The notes beneath the pieces were generated by a model. The model did not search any database. It saw only the letters and a list, made by a program, of their open reading frames with translations, and was not told the DNA's origin. Shown here piece by piece: positions 45,521 through 54,062 of a stretch of DNA of 64,000 nucleotides. Origin of the DNA: F22 sp963668535 (GTDB taxonomy: Bacteria; Bacteroidota; Bacteroidia; Bacteroidales; Bacteroidaceae); NCBI GenBank assembly GCA_963668535.1, contig OY764867.1:1488001-1552000 (forward strand). Direction: 5' to 3'. The number at the start of each line of letters is the position of its first letter. Position 1 is the first letter of the stretch. The position numbers were made by a program, and so were the translations under genes.

Positions 45521-46282
45521 ATGCATATGATTGAAATAAAGCATTTATTTAAGTCCTTTGAAGAAAAAGAAGTTCTTCATGATATCAACATTTTGTTTCC
45601 ACCCGGTCAAACCAATCTTATTATTGGTCAGAGTGGATCGGGAAAGACTGTACTTATGAAATGTATTGTAGGCCTTTTGGAAGCTACATCTGGTGAAATC
45701 TTATATGATGGCCGCGATTTTGCGAATTTTTCCAAGCGAGAAAGGAAAACCTTACGTCAAGAGATTGGGATGATTTTTCAAAGTGCTGCTTTGTTTGACT
45801 CAAAGAGTGTTTTGGACAATGTGATGTTCCCTTTACAAGTGTTTTCTAACGATACTTATCGTGAACTAAAACGACAAGCATTAGCATGTCTTGATAGAGT
45901 CAACCTTTTAGAGGCTGTTGACAAGATGCCAGATGAGATAAGTGGTGGTATGCAAAAACGTGTAGCTATAGCTCGTGCTATAGCTCTAAATCCGACTTAT
46001 TTGTTTTGTGATGAACCAAATTCTGGGCTTGATCCTAAAACCTCTATTGTTATTGATCATTTGATTCAAGATATTACTAAAGAGTTTAATATGACGACCA
46101 TTATTAATACCCATGATATGAATTCAGTGGTAGGTATTGGAGAACAAGTGTCTTTTGTGCATCAAGGTCGTAAGACTTGGCAAGGTAAGGGAAGTGAGAT
46201 TTTGCAGACCGATTGTGAAGCTCTCAAGGAATTTATTTTTGCTTCTGATATAGTGAAAAAAGCAGCAGCAAGTGCACTGTAA
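45521..46282 (+). CDS. mlaF: MlaF-family lipid ABC transporter ATP-binding protein
   Basis: This is the ATPase partner of the upstream MlaE-like permease. The 253-residue protein has Walker A GQSGSGKTVLM near residue 40, the signature ISGGMQKRVAIARAIA near 145, Walker B YLFCDEPNSGLDPKTS, and INTHDMNSV with the switch histidine. The GGMQKRVAIARA form is typical of Mla-type ATPases. Start may be the first or third codon (MHMIEIKHLF). Its stop codon touches the terminator hairpin. Confidence 0.92.
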   Translation: MHMIEIKHLFKSFEEKEVLHDINILFPPGQTNLIIGQSGSGKTVLMKCIVGLLEATSGEILYDGRDFANFSKRERKTLRQEIGMIFQSAALFDSKSVLDNVMFPLQVFSNDTYRELKRQALACLDRVNLLEAVDKMPDEISGGMQKRVAIARAIALNPTYLFCDEPNSGLDPKTSIVIDHLIQDITKEFNMTTIINTHDMNSVVGIGEQVSFVHQGRKTWQGKGSEILQTDCEALKEFIFASDIVKKAAASAL

Positions 46283-46338
46283 AAACAACTGCGACGATAT
46301 AAATCTCAATGAGAACTCATATCGTCGCAGTTGTTTTT
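46281..46338 (+). terminator. Rho-independent terminator of the mlaEF operon
   Basis: A 20-bp perfect stem (arm core ACAACTGCGACGATAT at 46285-46300 and its complement at 46319-46334) is flanked by A-run and TTTTT. The left arm begins in the mlaF stop codon. The symmetric A/T flanks allow bidirectional action. Confidence 0.9.
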
Positions 46339-46399
46339 GAGCGTCACTTTATTTTGATTTGCGTTATCTTACTATTCGCTTTTTCTTGTATAATAAATA

Positions 46400-46434
46400 G
46401 AGCAAGTAAACAGAATGAATCTGTTTACTTGCTC
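46400..46434 (-). terminator. Terminator of the RRM protein gene
   Basis: GAGCAAGTAAACAGA (46400-46414) pairs perfectly with TCTGTTTACTTGCTC (46420-46434) around ATGAA. On the minus strand it is followed by TATTTATTA, a weak T tract. Confidence 0.75.
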
Positions 46435-46476
46435 CCATAAAATTGTCACCGGAGTGAATTAAATTATCGCTGCGGC

Positions 46477-46722
46477 TTAGTTGCGAGGTCTCGCTTCATT
46501 AACTACCATGGTGCGACCTTCAAATTCTGAGCCGTTCAATTCTTTGATTGCTGCAGAAGCTTCTGCGTCATTTGACATTTCAACAAATCCAAAACCCTTA
46601 GAACGTCCTGTTTCACGATCCATAACGATTTTAACTGAGCGAACATCACCGAACTCTGAAAGCAAGTTTCCAAGTTGCTCTTCACGAACCTTGTAATTAA
46701 GGTTCCCAATAAAAATATTCAT
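46477..46722 (-). CDS. Small RRM-type RNA-binding protein
   Basis: The 81-residue protein is one RNA recognition motif: RNP2 IFIGNL at residues 3-8 and RNP1 KGFGFVEM near residues 43-50, with the expected aromatic residues. It ends in a short basic tail. Similar proteins are abundant in Bacteroidota; Bacteroides members (RbpA/RbpB type) have been linked to control of polysaccharide utilisation genes. The frame extends to 46755, but Met at 46722 aligns with the RRM start. It is monocistronic. Confidence 0.94.
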   Translation of the reverse strand: MNIFIGNLNYKVREEQLGNLLSEFGDVRSVKIVMDRETGRSKGFGFVEMSNDAEASAAIKELNGSEFEGRTMVVNEARPRN

Positions 46723-46996
46723 ACTGTAAGAAATTAAATAAATGATAGTCTTCATGAACTATCTCTGGCGACAAAGAAACGCATAAAATTTGAGAATCGT
46801 GCATGTTATGCCTTTTTTCTTTCTATAATCTTTATCAGATTTGTCGAAAAGTCAAAAAAATCATCTGGCATTATGATTATCTGCTTGCAAATGTTACAGA
46901 AATATTACAAGAATGGGCTATTTAATGCTTCATAATCATATTAAGTTGACTTATATCAAAACATGATGTTGAAAAACATATTTTCTGTTTATATTG

Positions 46997-47028
46997 TTTG
47001 TGTGCCTGCTAAACAATCCATATATTTG
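46997..47028 (+). promoter_or_regulatory. Bacteroidota-type promoter of the small secreted-protein gene
   Basis: TTTG (46997-47000), 20 bp, then TATATTTG (47021-47028): a full consensus match. The predicted transcript starts near 47035, which leaves a leader of about 290 nt before the ATG. Confidence 0.85.
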
Positions 47029-47068
47029 CAGTGTAAAAAGATAACAAAGGTCATTAAGACCAACAAAC

Positions 47069-47294
47069 CATTCAATAGGATAAAAGGTTAAAGATTAGGA
47101 TCAGCATTCAATAGGTAAACACAATAGAGACTATCAAGTCTCATGGTATTAGAAAGGTAATTTTGATTCGACAGGTATTAGGAAGCGAATAGGTAAATAA
47201 TAGATTGTTTATTAAGGTATTTCAATTAGGTATTAAGAGGTATTAGAATTAAGAGTTATAAGAGATTGTATTAGCCCGTTGTGGTAATAGGATA
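47069..47294 (+). repeat. Degenerate short repeats (AGGTATTA / AATAGGTAA) in a 5' leader
   Basis: Copies include CATTCAATAGG (47069 and 47106), GGTATTAG (47145, 47174, 47239), AGGTATTA (47173, 47228, 47238), AATAGGTAAA (47110 and 47189), AAGGTATT (47214) and GGTAATAGGATAAC (47283). They are all in one orientation on the sense strand and irregularly spaced. Their function is unknown. Confidence 0.65.
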
Positions 47295-47328
47295 ACAAAA
47301 AAGGATTGTTTTTTAAACTGAAAAGAAA

Positions 47329-47688
47329 ATGAAAAAATTAGGATTAACACTTGTAGCAGCGTTTTCCCTAGCTACTATGAGTTTTGCAGCAGGCATTCAG
47401 CCTACTACTGCGAAGTGGGAAGGAAACGTCAATGTCAATAAGTTGAGCCAGTTTTTGGCACTTTCTGCAGATCAAAAAGCAGATGTATCAAAAATCAGTG
47501 AAAATCTTTCATCTGATATGGCAGAAGCTAATAACGCGACAGCAGACTCTACAGAGAAGAAGCTAACTCGTAAAGCTATCTATAGCAACTTGAAATTGAT
47601 GAAGCAGACACTTACTCGTGACCAGTATGTTAAGTATACTAGAGTAGTCAATGCGACACTAAACAACAAAGGCATTGTTATCGAGTAA
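47329..47688 (+). CDS. Small secreted protein of unknown function
   Basis: The 119-residue protein has a signal peptide (about residues 1-21, ending SFAAG), then a mostly helical domain with SQFLALSADQKADVSKISE and a C-terminal KLMKQTLTRDQYVKYTRVVNA. Similar small exported proteins with this LKLMKxTLTxxQY pattern are, from memory, widespread in Bacteroidales and carry no assigned function. It has its own consensus promoter, long leader and terminator, which suggests strong and regulated expression. Confidence 0.85.
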   Translation: MKKLGLTLVAAFSLATMSFAAGIQPTTAKWEGNVNVNKLSQFLALSADQKADVSKISENLSSDMAEANNATADSTEKKLTRKAIYSNLKLMKQTLTRDQYVKYTRVVNATLNNKGIVIE

Positions 47689-47746
47689 GACTGGATGACG
47701 TAAGATGCGTGGCAAGGACAATTTTGTCCTTGACCCTAATGGCGAT

Positions 47747-47785
47747 AAGGACAGAGCTCAAATGAGTTTTCTGACCTTTTTTTTT
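47747..47785 (+). terminator. Terminator of the small secreted-protein gene
   Basis: AAGG-CAGA-CTC (47747-47759) pairs with GAG-TCTG-CCTT (47764-47778) with small bulges, then a run of T to 47785. A shorter hairpin (CAAGGACA/TGTCCTTG) lies at 47713-47732. Confidence 0.65.
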
Positions 47786-47951
47786 GCCCTTTTTCTAATA
47801 AGTACTTATCTATATAATTTCTTTTGTGAAGCTTTTTCTTTTGCTGATATGTATCATATTTTAGTATATTTTCTTTGCAATTCTTTGTCTTTTTGCTATT
47901 TTTGGATTTTAGAAAGAGAGATTGACATATTTGCACTGTCGGTTTAAACAG

Positions 47952-47962
47952 AAAACGTTTGC
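47952..47962 (+). promoter_or_regulatory. Candidate LacI-type operator upstream of susC
   Basis: AAAACGTTTGC contains the palindrome AAACGTTT with the central CG typical of LacI-family operators. Its centre is 60.5 bp upstream of the start of the susC -7 box. The same 9-mer AAACGTTTG occurs at nearly the same distance before the amylase promoter. Confidence 0.6.
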
Positions 47963-48016
47963 GGAAGGTTTTCTTGACATTTGCACACACATCTATATTC
48001 TCTAGCCTCTTTCTCA

Positions 48017-48024
48017 CTATATTT
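48017..48024 (+). promoter_or_regulatory. -7 box of the susCDEF operon
   Basis: TATATTTG matches TAnnTTTG. There is no good -33 TTTG at 19-21 bp, which fits a promoter that needs an activator. The implied leader is about 130 nt. Confidence 0.55.
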
Positions 48025-48162
48025 GCACCGTAACCTTGGATGAATTGTATACTTTTAACTACTGTGAGTATAAACCTTACTTAGAAACCTTAACACAATA
48101 CGTTCTCCCCTAGATTGCATATAACTATATTATCATAATCGTTAACTTTAAATTCAAATTGC

Positions 48163-51100
48163 ATGAAGCAGGTCAAGACTGGGATACTATCCCGCGCGAT
48201 TCTAACTTTTGTGTTGGGATTGTTTTTATCTGTTGCCGCGTATGCACAGCAAATTACCGTTCAAGGTAATGTGTCTGACAACACGGGGCTACCTATCATC
48301 GGTGCCAATGTTCTTATCAAAGGGACGTCTAATGGTACAATCACAGATTTTGATGGTAATTTCGTTCTAAAAGCCGACAAGGGAGCTATACTCCAAGTAC
48401 GATATGTCGGTTACAAAACTTATGAAGTAGCTGCTGCTCCAAGAGTAAAGGTGGTTCTAAAAGAAGATGCCATAATGCTAGAAGGTGCTGTCGTTATTGG
48501 CTACGGTAAAGTAAAAAAGGAAGATATGACTGGTTCGGTTACTGCAATCAAGCCTGACAAGATGAATCGTGGTTTAACTACGAATGCTCAGGATATGATG
48601 ACAGGTAAGATTGCTGGTGTCAGCGTGATTAGTGATGGTGGTACTCCAGGTGGAAGTGCAACTATCCGTATCCGTGGTGGATCTTCTCTTAACGCTAGCA
48701 ATGATCCATTGATCGTTATTGATGGACTAGCTATGGATAATGAAGGAGTGCAAGGTCTTGCTAATCCATTGTCTATGGTTAATCCTAATGATATTGAGTC
48801 AATGACGGTCCTTAAAGATGCGTCTGCAACAGCTATTTACGGTTCTCGTGCATCTAATGGTGTCATCATCATTACTACGTCTAGAGGTAAAGCAGGAGCA
48901 GCCCCAAAGGTTAGTTACAATGGGAATGTCTCTGTAAGCTCAGTTAAAGAAACCCTTGATGTGATGAATGCAAATCAGTATAGAGAATACATCAAGAATT
49001 TCTATGGAGAAGACAGCGCTGCATACGCTGCGTTAGGTAATGCAAATACCGATTGGCAAGATGAAATTTACCAATTAGCTTTTGCTACTGATCATAATAT
49101 CACCGTATCTGGTGGTCTTAAAAATATGCCATATCGTTTTTCTGTTGGTTATACCAATCAAGATGGTATTTTGAAGACCTCTAATTTTGAGCGTTATACG
49201 ATTTCTGCTAACGCTTCTCCAGCCTTCTTGGATAACACATTGAAGTTTAACATTAATACAAAATTGATGTTAGCTAAGAACCGTTATGCAGATGGGGGAG
49301 CTATTGGTGCTGCTGCAAGTTATGACCCTACCCAATCAGTACATAGTGATGATGCAAATATGCAAAAACTATTTGGTGGATACTATCAATGGACTACAGA
49401 TGGATCTTCATTGAATGACCCAACTTGGCCTGTAACATATCAAAGTTTAGCAGCGGCCAATCCTGTGGCTACTTTGAATCAACAAAACAATCGTGCGACA
49501 TCTAAGTCATTTGTAGGTAACATCGAAGCTGATTATGAATTGCCTTTCTTTAAAGATATTCATGTACATGCAAATGCTGGTGCTGATTATTCAACTGGTC
49601 GTCAGACAAATACCATTTCGAATGTATCAGCTAGCAACAACTACTACGGATACTACGGTGTTGATAAGACAGATAAGTACAATTTGTCATTCAATGCGTA
49701 TGCTCAATATAACAAAGAAATAGGTATACACCGATTTGATGTTATGGGTGGTTATGAGTGGCAACACTTTCACCGTAAAGGAAATAATACAGGGTATGGA
49801 TACTATCCTGAAACAAACACAGAACTTCCTGGTGAAAAATACCAACCTACAGACAACGATTGGGCTACTGAAAACTACCTAGTGTCATTCTTTGGCCGTG
49901 CAAACTATACACTTTTAGATCGTTACTTGTTTACAGCAACAGTACGTCGTGATGGTTCTTCTCGTTTCAGCGAAGACAATCGTTGGGGTACATTCCCATC
50001 ATTTGCTTTCGGTTGGAAGATGAAAGAAGAAGCATTTCTTAAAGACGTAGATTGGTTGTCTGATATGAAACTTCGTCTAGGATATGGTATCACAGGTCAG
50101 CAAAATATCAATGCAGATTTCTCCTACTTTGCTACTTATCAAACAAACCGTAATGGTGCATATTATGATATAGGTTTCGGTGATACTACTCAACGTCCTG
50201 ATGCTTATAATGACAACTTGAAGTGGGAAAAAACAACGACTTACAATGCAGGGCTTGATCTTGGTTTCTTGAATGGTCGTATCAATACTTCTGTTGATGT
50301 GTATTATCGTAAGACGAAAGATCTATTGAATTTTGTCTACATCTCTGCTGGTACTAACTTCCGTAATCAAGTGAATAGTAATGTTGGTTCTTTGGAAAAT
50401 AAAGGTCTTGAATTTTCTATTGATGCAAAACCAATTGTTACTGATGATTTAGTGTGGACTGTAGGTTTTAATGCTACATACAATGACAATGAAATTACAG
50501 AATTGACTGCAGGTGATGATGATAGCTATTACGTAGCTACTGGTAATATTAGTCAAGGTACTGGTACAACTATACAGGCACATGCTGTAGGTCATCCAGC
50601 CTCTTCATTCTATGTATACCAACAAGTCTATGATGAAGCAGGTAAACCAATTGAAAATAGTTATGTCGACCGTGATGGAAATGGTGTAATCAATGATGGT
50701 GACCGTTACTTCTATAAGAAACCAGCTGCAGATGTACTTCTTGGATTTACTTCAAAAGTTGTCTGGAAAAAATGGGACTTTAGTTTCTCTTTACGTGCTA
50801 GTTTGAACAACTACGTCTATAATGATGTTGAAGCAAACAATGCAAATACACACACATTGTTTAGCCCTCAAAACGTTTTGAGTAACCGACCTACAATGGT
50901 CTTAGCTAATGACTTTAGCGGTATTGGTAATTACTATATGTCAGATTACTATGTACAAAATGCTTCGTTCTTGAAGTTGGATAATGTAACTTTGGGGTAT
51001 TCTTTCAAAGACTTATTTAAAACAGGTATTAGTGGCCGTGTATATGGTACAGTACAAAACGTATTGACTGTTTCAGATTATAAGGGACTAGATCCAGAAA

Positions 51101-51174
51101 TCCAAAGTGGTATTGATAACAATATCTATCCACGTCCATTGGTGTCTATTCTTGGTCTTAGCCTTAATTTCTAA
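48163..51174 (+). CDS. susC: SusC/RagA-family TonB-dependent outer membrane transporter
   Basis: SusC-type proteins are outer membrane barrels that import oligosaccharides with a SusD lid, driven by TonB-ExbBD. The 1003-residue protein has a signal peptide (about residues 1-28, VAAYAQQ), a carboxypeptidase-like regulatory domain (GLPIIGANVLIKGTSNGTIT, about 42-61), a plug domain (AVVIGYGKVKKEDMTGSV onward; ATAIYGSRASNGVIIITT), and the barrel, ending with the aromatic residue NF. It heads a susC-susD-susE-susF series, so starch or malto-oligosaccharide is the likely substrate. Confidence 0.95.
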   Translation: MKQVKTGILSRAILTFVLGLFLSVAAYAQQITVQGNVSDNTGLPIIGANVLIKGTSNGTITDFDGNFVLKADKGAILQVRYVGYKTYEVAAAPRVKVVLKEDAIMLEGAVVIGYGKVKKEDMTGSVTAIKPDKMNRGLTTNAQDMMTGKIAGVSVISDGGTPGGSATIRIRGGSSLNASNDPLIVIDGLAMDNEGVQGLANPLSMVNPNDIESMTVLKDASATAIYGSRASNGVIIITTSRGKAGAAPKVSYNGNVSVSSVKETLDVMNANQYREYIKNFYGEDSAAYAALGNANTDWQDEIYQLAFATDHNITVSGGLKNMPYRFSVGYTNQDGILKTSNFERYTISANASPAFLDNTLKFNINTKLMLAKNRYADGGAIGAAASYDPTQSVHSDDANMQKLFGGYYQWTTDGSSLNDPTWPVTYQSLAAANPVATLNQQNNRATSKSFVGNIEADYELPFFKDIHVHANAGADYSTGRQTNTISNVSASNNYYGYYGVDKTDKYNLSFNAYAQYNKEIGIHRFDVMGGYEWQHFHRKGNNTGYGYYPETNTELPGEKYQPTDNDWATENYLVSFFGRANYTLLDRYLFTATVRRDGSSRFSEDNRWGTFPSFAFGWKMKEEAFLKDVDWLSDMKLRLGYGITGQQNINADFSYFATYQTNRNGAYYDIGFGDTTQRPDAYNDNLKWEKTTTYNAGLDLGFLNGRINTSVDVYYRKTKDLLNFVYISAGTNFRNQVNSNVGSLENKGLEFSIDAKPIVTDDLVWTVGFNATYNDNEITELTAGDDDSYYVATGNISQGTGTTIQAHAVGHPASSFYVYQQVYDEAGKPIENSYVDRDGNGVINDGDRYFYKKPAADVLLGFTSKVVWKKWDFSFSLRASLNNYVYNDVEANNANTHTLFSPQNVLSNRPTMVLANDFSGIGNYYMSDYYVQNASFLKLDNVTLGYSFKDLFKTGISGRVYGTVQNVLTVSDYKGLDPEIQSGIDNNIYPRPLVSILGLSLNF

Positions 51175-51206
51175 TAATCAACGAACGACATAAAAAAGAT
51201 AATCAT

Positions 51207-52784
51207 ATGAAATTCAATAATATTACAAAATGGCTCCCAGCTGCTGCGATATTTGTGGCATTAGGCGTGTCATCATGTACAAATGACTTGGATGTAACTC
51301 CAATCGATCCTAACACACAGTCTGAGTTCCTTCAGAACGAGGTGTTTACAAAGATATACTCCACGCTTGCATTGACAGGGTCGCAAGGTCCTGCTGGTAT
51401 GGGTGATGTTGATGGTATTGACGAAGGTCAGTCAGCATTCTACCGTTTGGTTTGGAATGCGCAAGAATTGCCTACAGATGAATTGAAATGTAACTGGGGT
51501 GACCCTGGTATCCCTGAGTTCAATACTAATACATGGAATGCGACTACTTCTGTAGTAGAAGGACTTTATTATCGTTTATATTTTGATGTGACATTGTGTA
51601 ACTTTTTCCTAGATAAAACTAGTGGAAAAGACGATGCAACTTCTGTTGCTCAACGTGCTGAAGCTCGTTTTATGCGTGCATTGAACTATTATTACTTGAT
51701 GGATATGTTTGGTAATGTAGCCTTTCCGTTACAGTTATCTGCAACCAATCCAGATCCTATCAATCGTGCAGACTTGTATACTTGGTTGATCAATGAGTTG
51801 GTAGGTCCTGAAGGATGTGTGAATGATATGTTGGAACCAGGAGAAGCCACATATGGTCGTGCAGATAAAGCGGCTGCTTGGTTGCTTGCTGCTCGTTTGT
51901 ACCTAAATGCAGAGGTGTACACAGGTACAGCTGATTGGACAAATGCAGCGTTGTATGCAAAGAAAGTGATGGACTCTAAATATAGCTTAGCACCAGTTTA
52001 TCGCAACCTATTCGTTGCCGATAATAATGAAAATGGTGCTCAAGTAGAAATCCTTTTACCGATTATGCAAGATGGTATTCAGACACAGTCTTATGGTGGT
52101 AGTACCTTCTTAATTGCCTCAACACACAAAGGTGATATGGGTACATATGGTATTACTGGTGCATGGGCAGGTAACAGAGCAACTGCAAACATGATGCAAA
52201 AGTTCTTCCCTGATGATGATGCTCCTCATGCCGATGAAGCAGACATGGTGGCTGATGCACAAGATGATCGTGCTTTATTCTTTGGTATTGATCGTGAGTT
52301 GTACATTGCCGATAAGACTACTGAATTTGTTAGCGGATATAGTTCTACTAAGTTTAACAATGTAAGAAGTGATGGTAATGCTTCTAAAGACTCTAATTTT
52401 GCCGATACAGATATTCCATTCCTACGTGCTGCTGAAGCCTATCTAACATATGCTGAGGCAAATGCTCGACTAAATGGTGGTGTGACAGATGCCCTAGGTA
52501 CCGCTGCTATTGACGCATTGCGCACACGTGCTCATACAACGACACAAGCTGTATATGACTTAGACTTTATCTTAGATGAATGGAGTCGTGAATTCAGTTT
52601 TGAAGGTCGTCGTCGTATTGATTTGATTCGTTTTGGTAAATTTGGTGGTGTGAATAATTACAATTGGGAATGGAAAGGTGGCCTACAAACAGGTACATCG
52701 TTTGCATCTTACCTAAATGTATTCCCTATTCCTGGTAAAGACTTGAACAATAATAATAAGTTGTCTCAAAACCCAGGTTACTAA
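51207..52784 (+). CDS. susD: SusD/RagB-family starch-binding outer membrane lipoprotein
   Basis: SusD-type proteins are the surface lid of the SusC channel and bind the glycan. The 525-residue protein has a lipoprotein signal with Cys24 (LGVSSCTNDLD), acidic residues after the Cys as in surface export signals, TPR-like helices (RAEARFMRALNYYYLMDMFG), and the C-terminal FLRAAEAYLTYAEANAR and EFSFEGRRRIDLIRFGKF blocks. It is 32 bp after susC. Confidence 0.95.
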   Translation: MKFNNITKWLPAAAIFVALGVSSCTNDLDVTPIDPNTQSEFLQNEVFTKIYSTLALTGSQGPAGMGDVDGIDEGQSAFYRLVWNAQELPTDELKCNWGDPGIPEFNTNTWNATTSVVEGLYYRLYFDVTLCNFFLDKTSGKDDATSVAQRAEARFMRALNYYYLMDMFGNVAFPLQLSATNPDPINRADLYTWLINELVGPEGCVNDMLEPGEATYGRADKAAAWLLAARLYLNAEVYTGTADWTNAALYAKKVMDSKYSLAPVYRNLFVADNNENGAQVEILLPIMQDGIQTQSYGGSTFLIASTHKGDMGTYGITGAWAGNRATANMMQKFFPDDDAPHADEADMVADAQDDRALFFGIDRELYIADKTTEFVSGYSSTKFNNVRSDGNASKDSNFADTDIPFLRAAEAYLTYAEANARLNGGVTDALGTAAIDALRTRAHTTTQAVYDLDFILDEWSREFSFEGRRRIDLIRFGKFGGVNNYNWEWKGGLQTGTSFASYLNVFPIPGKDLNNNNKLSQNPGY

Positions 52785-52822
52785 TTATAGAGTCTAATAG
52801 CAAACAGAAAAATCATAGAAAA

Positions 52823-54043
52823 ATGAAGAAATTAACAATATTGGCTACTGTGCTTTTAGGACTATCATTCTTCACAGCTTGCGACAGCGACCGTGACAGC
52901 AATCCTACCTATAAGCAGCCAACTACATTTACGCTGAATCAGCCAGCAGCTTCTAGTGGCAATTACTTGCTTGAAGATACTGAATATGTAACAGTGACAA
53001 CTACACAACCAGATTATGGCTATACAGCTCCAGTTGTGTATGCGGCTCAAATCTCTTTGTCACCAGATAGCTGGGTAGCACAAACAGATGACAATGAAGG
53101 TACCATGCGTGAATTAGATACTAAATCTAATTCTGCAAAGATTAATATGCCTACTGCCGAAATCGATCGTGCACTTGTTGAATTGGCGAAATACGCTAGT
53201 GAAGAGGCTACTCCAGCTACACAAACATTTTATGTGCGTTTGAAAGCAACTGTTGATAGACAAGAATCGGTCTATTCTAATGTGATTGCATTGACAGCAG
53301 TCCCTTACTATATTGAGTTGAAGTCAGCTTTGCCAAACTTCTTCTTCCTTATTGGTAATTGTATTGGTGATGCCTCATGGAGTAACGGTATGGACAAGAT
53401 TGGTACAGCTACAGTACCTATGGCGCTAGTAGATGGTGCTTCTTATAATGTGAAGACTGGTGATGGCCTATTTACATTTACAGGAAACTTCCCTGCTGCT
53501 TCAGAGAATAAAGGTTTCAAATTGATTGGTCTTATTGACGGCGCAATTAGTTGGGATTCACAATGGGGTAACGGTGATGATGGAGATACTCCAGGAAATG
53601 AAGACCTACGTCACAATGATGGTGGCTCTGGACACATTGGATTTACAGAAGCTGGTTGGTATAAGATCAATTTGAATACAGAAACCAACACCATGACATT
53701 CGATCACTTGGATGCTGAACCACATGCAGCTTATGACAATCTAGGTATTATCGGTACCTTTAATGATTGGGCTGATCAGGAACCAATGACTCAAGTAGGT
53801 GACTTTACTCATGTGTGGACTATTACAAAGACTTTCACAGAAGATGCAGAATTGAAGTTCCGTGCCAATGGAAGTTGGGATTACAACTGGGGAGCGAAGA
53901 GTGCACCAGCTGCTCAAGGTGAAGATGAATTCCCTTATGGTATGACTGGTGGTGAAAACATCAGTGTTCCTGCTGGTACGTACATCATTATCTTTAATGA
54001 TATTGATTTAACATACTATTTCTTTGCACAACAACAATCATAA
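52823..54043 (+). CDS. susE: SusE-like outer membrane starch-binding lipoprotein
   Basis: The 406-residue lipoprotein has Cys20 (LSFFTACDSDRD, acidic surface signal), an N-terminal SusE-type Ig-like domain (about residues 30-165), and two SusE/F carbohydrate-binding modules: one from FFLIGNCIGDASWSNG (about 175) and one from GIIGTFNDWADQEPM (about 310), with NYNWG-type aromatic platforms. It should hold starch at the cell surface. It is 38 bp after susD and 19 bp before the next gene. Confidence 0.9.
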   Translation: MKKLTILATVLLGLSFFTACDSDRDSNPTYKQPTTFTLNQPAASSGNYLLEDTEYVTVTTTQPDYGYTAPVVYAAQISLSPDSWVAQTDDNEGTMRELDTKSNSAKINMPTAEIDRALVELAKYASEEATPATQTFYVRLKATVDRQESVYSNVIALTAVPYYIELKSALPNFFFLIGNCIGDASWSNGMDKIGTATVPMALVDGASYNVKTGDGLFTFTGNFPAASENKGFKLIGLIDGAISWDSQWGNGDDGDTPGNEDLRHNDGGSGHIGFTEAGWYKINLNTETNTMTFDHLDAEPHAAYDNLGIIGTFNDWADQEPMTQVGDFTHVWTITKTFTEDAELKFRANGSWDYNWGAKSAPAAQGEDEFPYGMTGGENISVPAGTYIIIFNDIDLTYYFFAQQQS

Positions 54044-54062
54044 TCTACTAATCCAAAAGAAA

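Larger units (their letters stand above)
46723..47328. other. Intergenic region with promoter and long repeat-bearing leader
   Basis: This 606-bp gap separates the divergent RRM gene and the small secreted-protein gene. The left 270 bp shows no coding potential. The right half has a clear promoter (46997-47028) and then a leader of about 290 nt containing many AGGTATTA/AATAGGTAA-like repeats (listed separately). Confidence 0.6.
47689..48162. other. Regulatory region upstream of susC
   Basis: This 474-bp gap holds the terminator of the preceding gene (47747-47785), a very T-rich stretch, the AAACGTTTG operator candidate (47952-47962), and several TTTGCA sequences after CATA, GACA and TATA, of which TATATTTG at 48017 best fits a -7 box. 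No convincing gene was found in it. Confidence 0.6.

Noticed and set aside
47069..47294. CRISPR-like array
   Set aside because: Repeats are 8-11 bp, degenerate and unevenly spaced, with no cas genes nearby.
47705..47947. An 80-codon open frame between the small secreted-protein gene and susC
   Set aside because: It runs through the terminator hairpin and a T-rich tract; the predicted hydrophobic residues come from the T-runs, there is no promoter or ribosome site, and no family resemblance.
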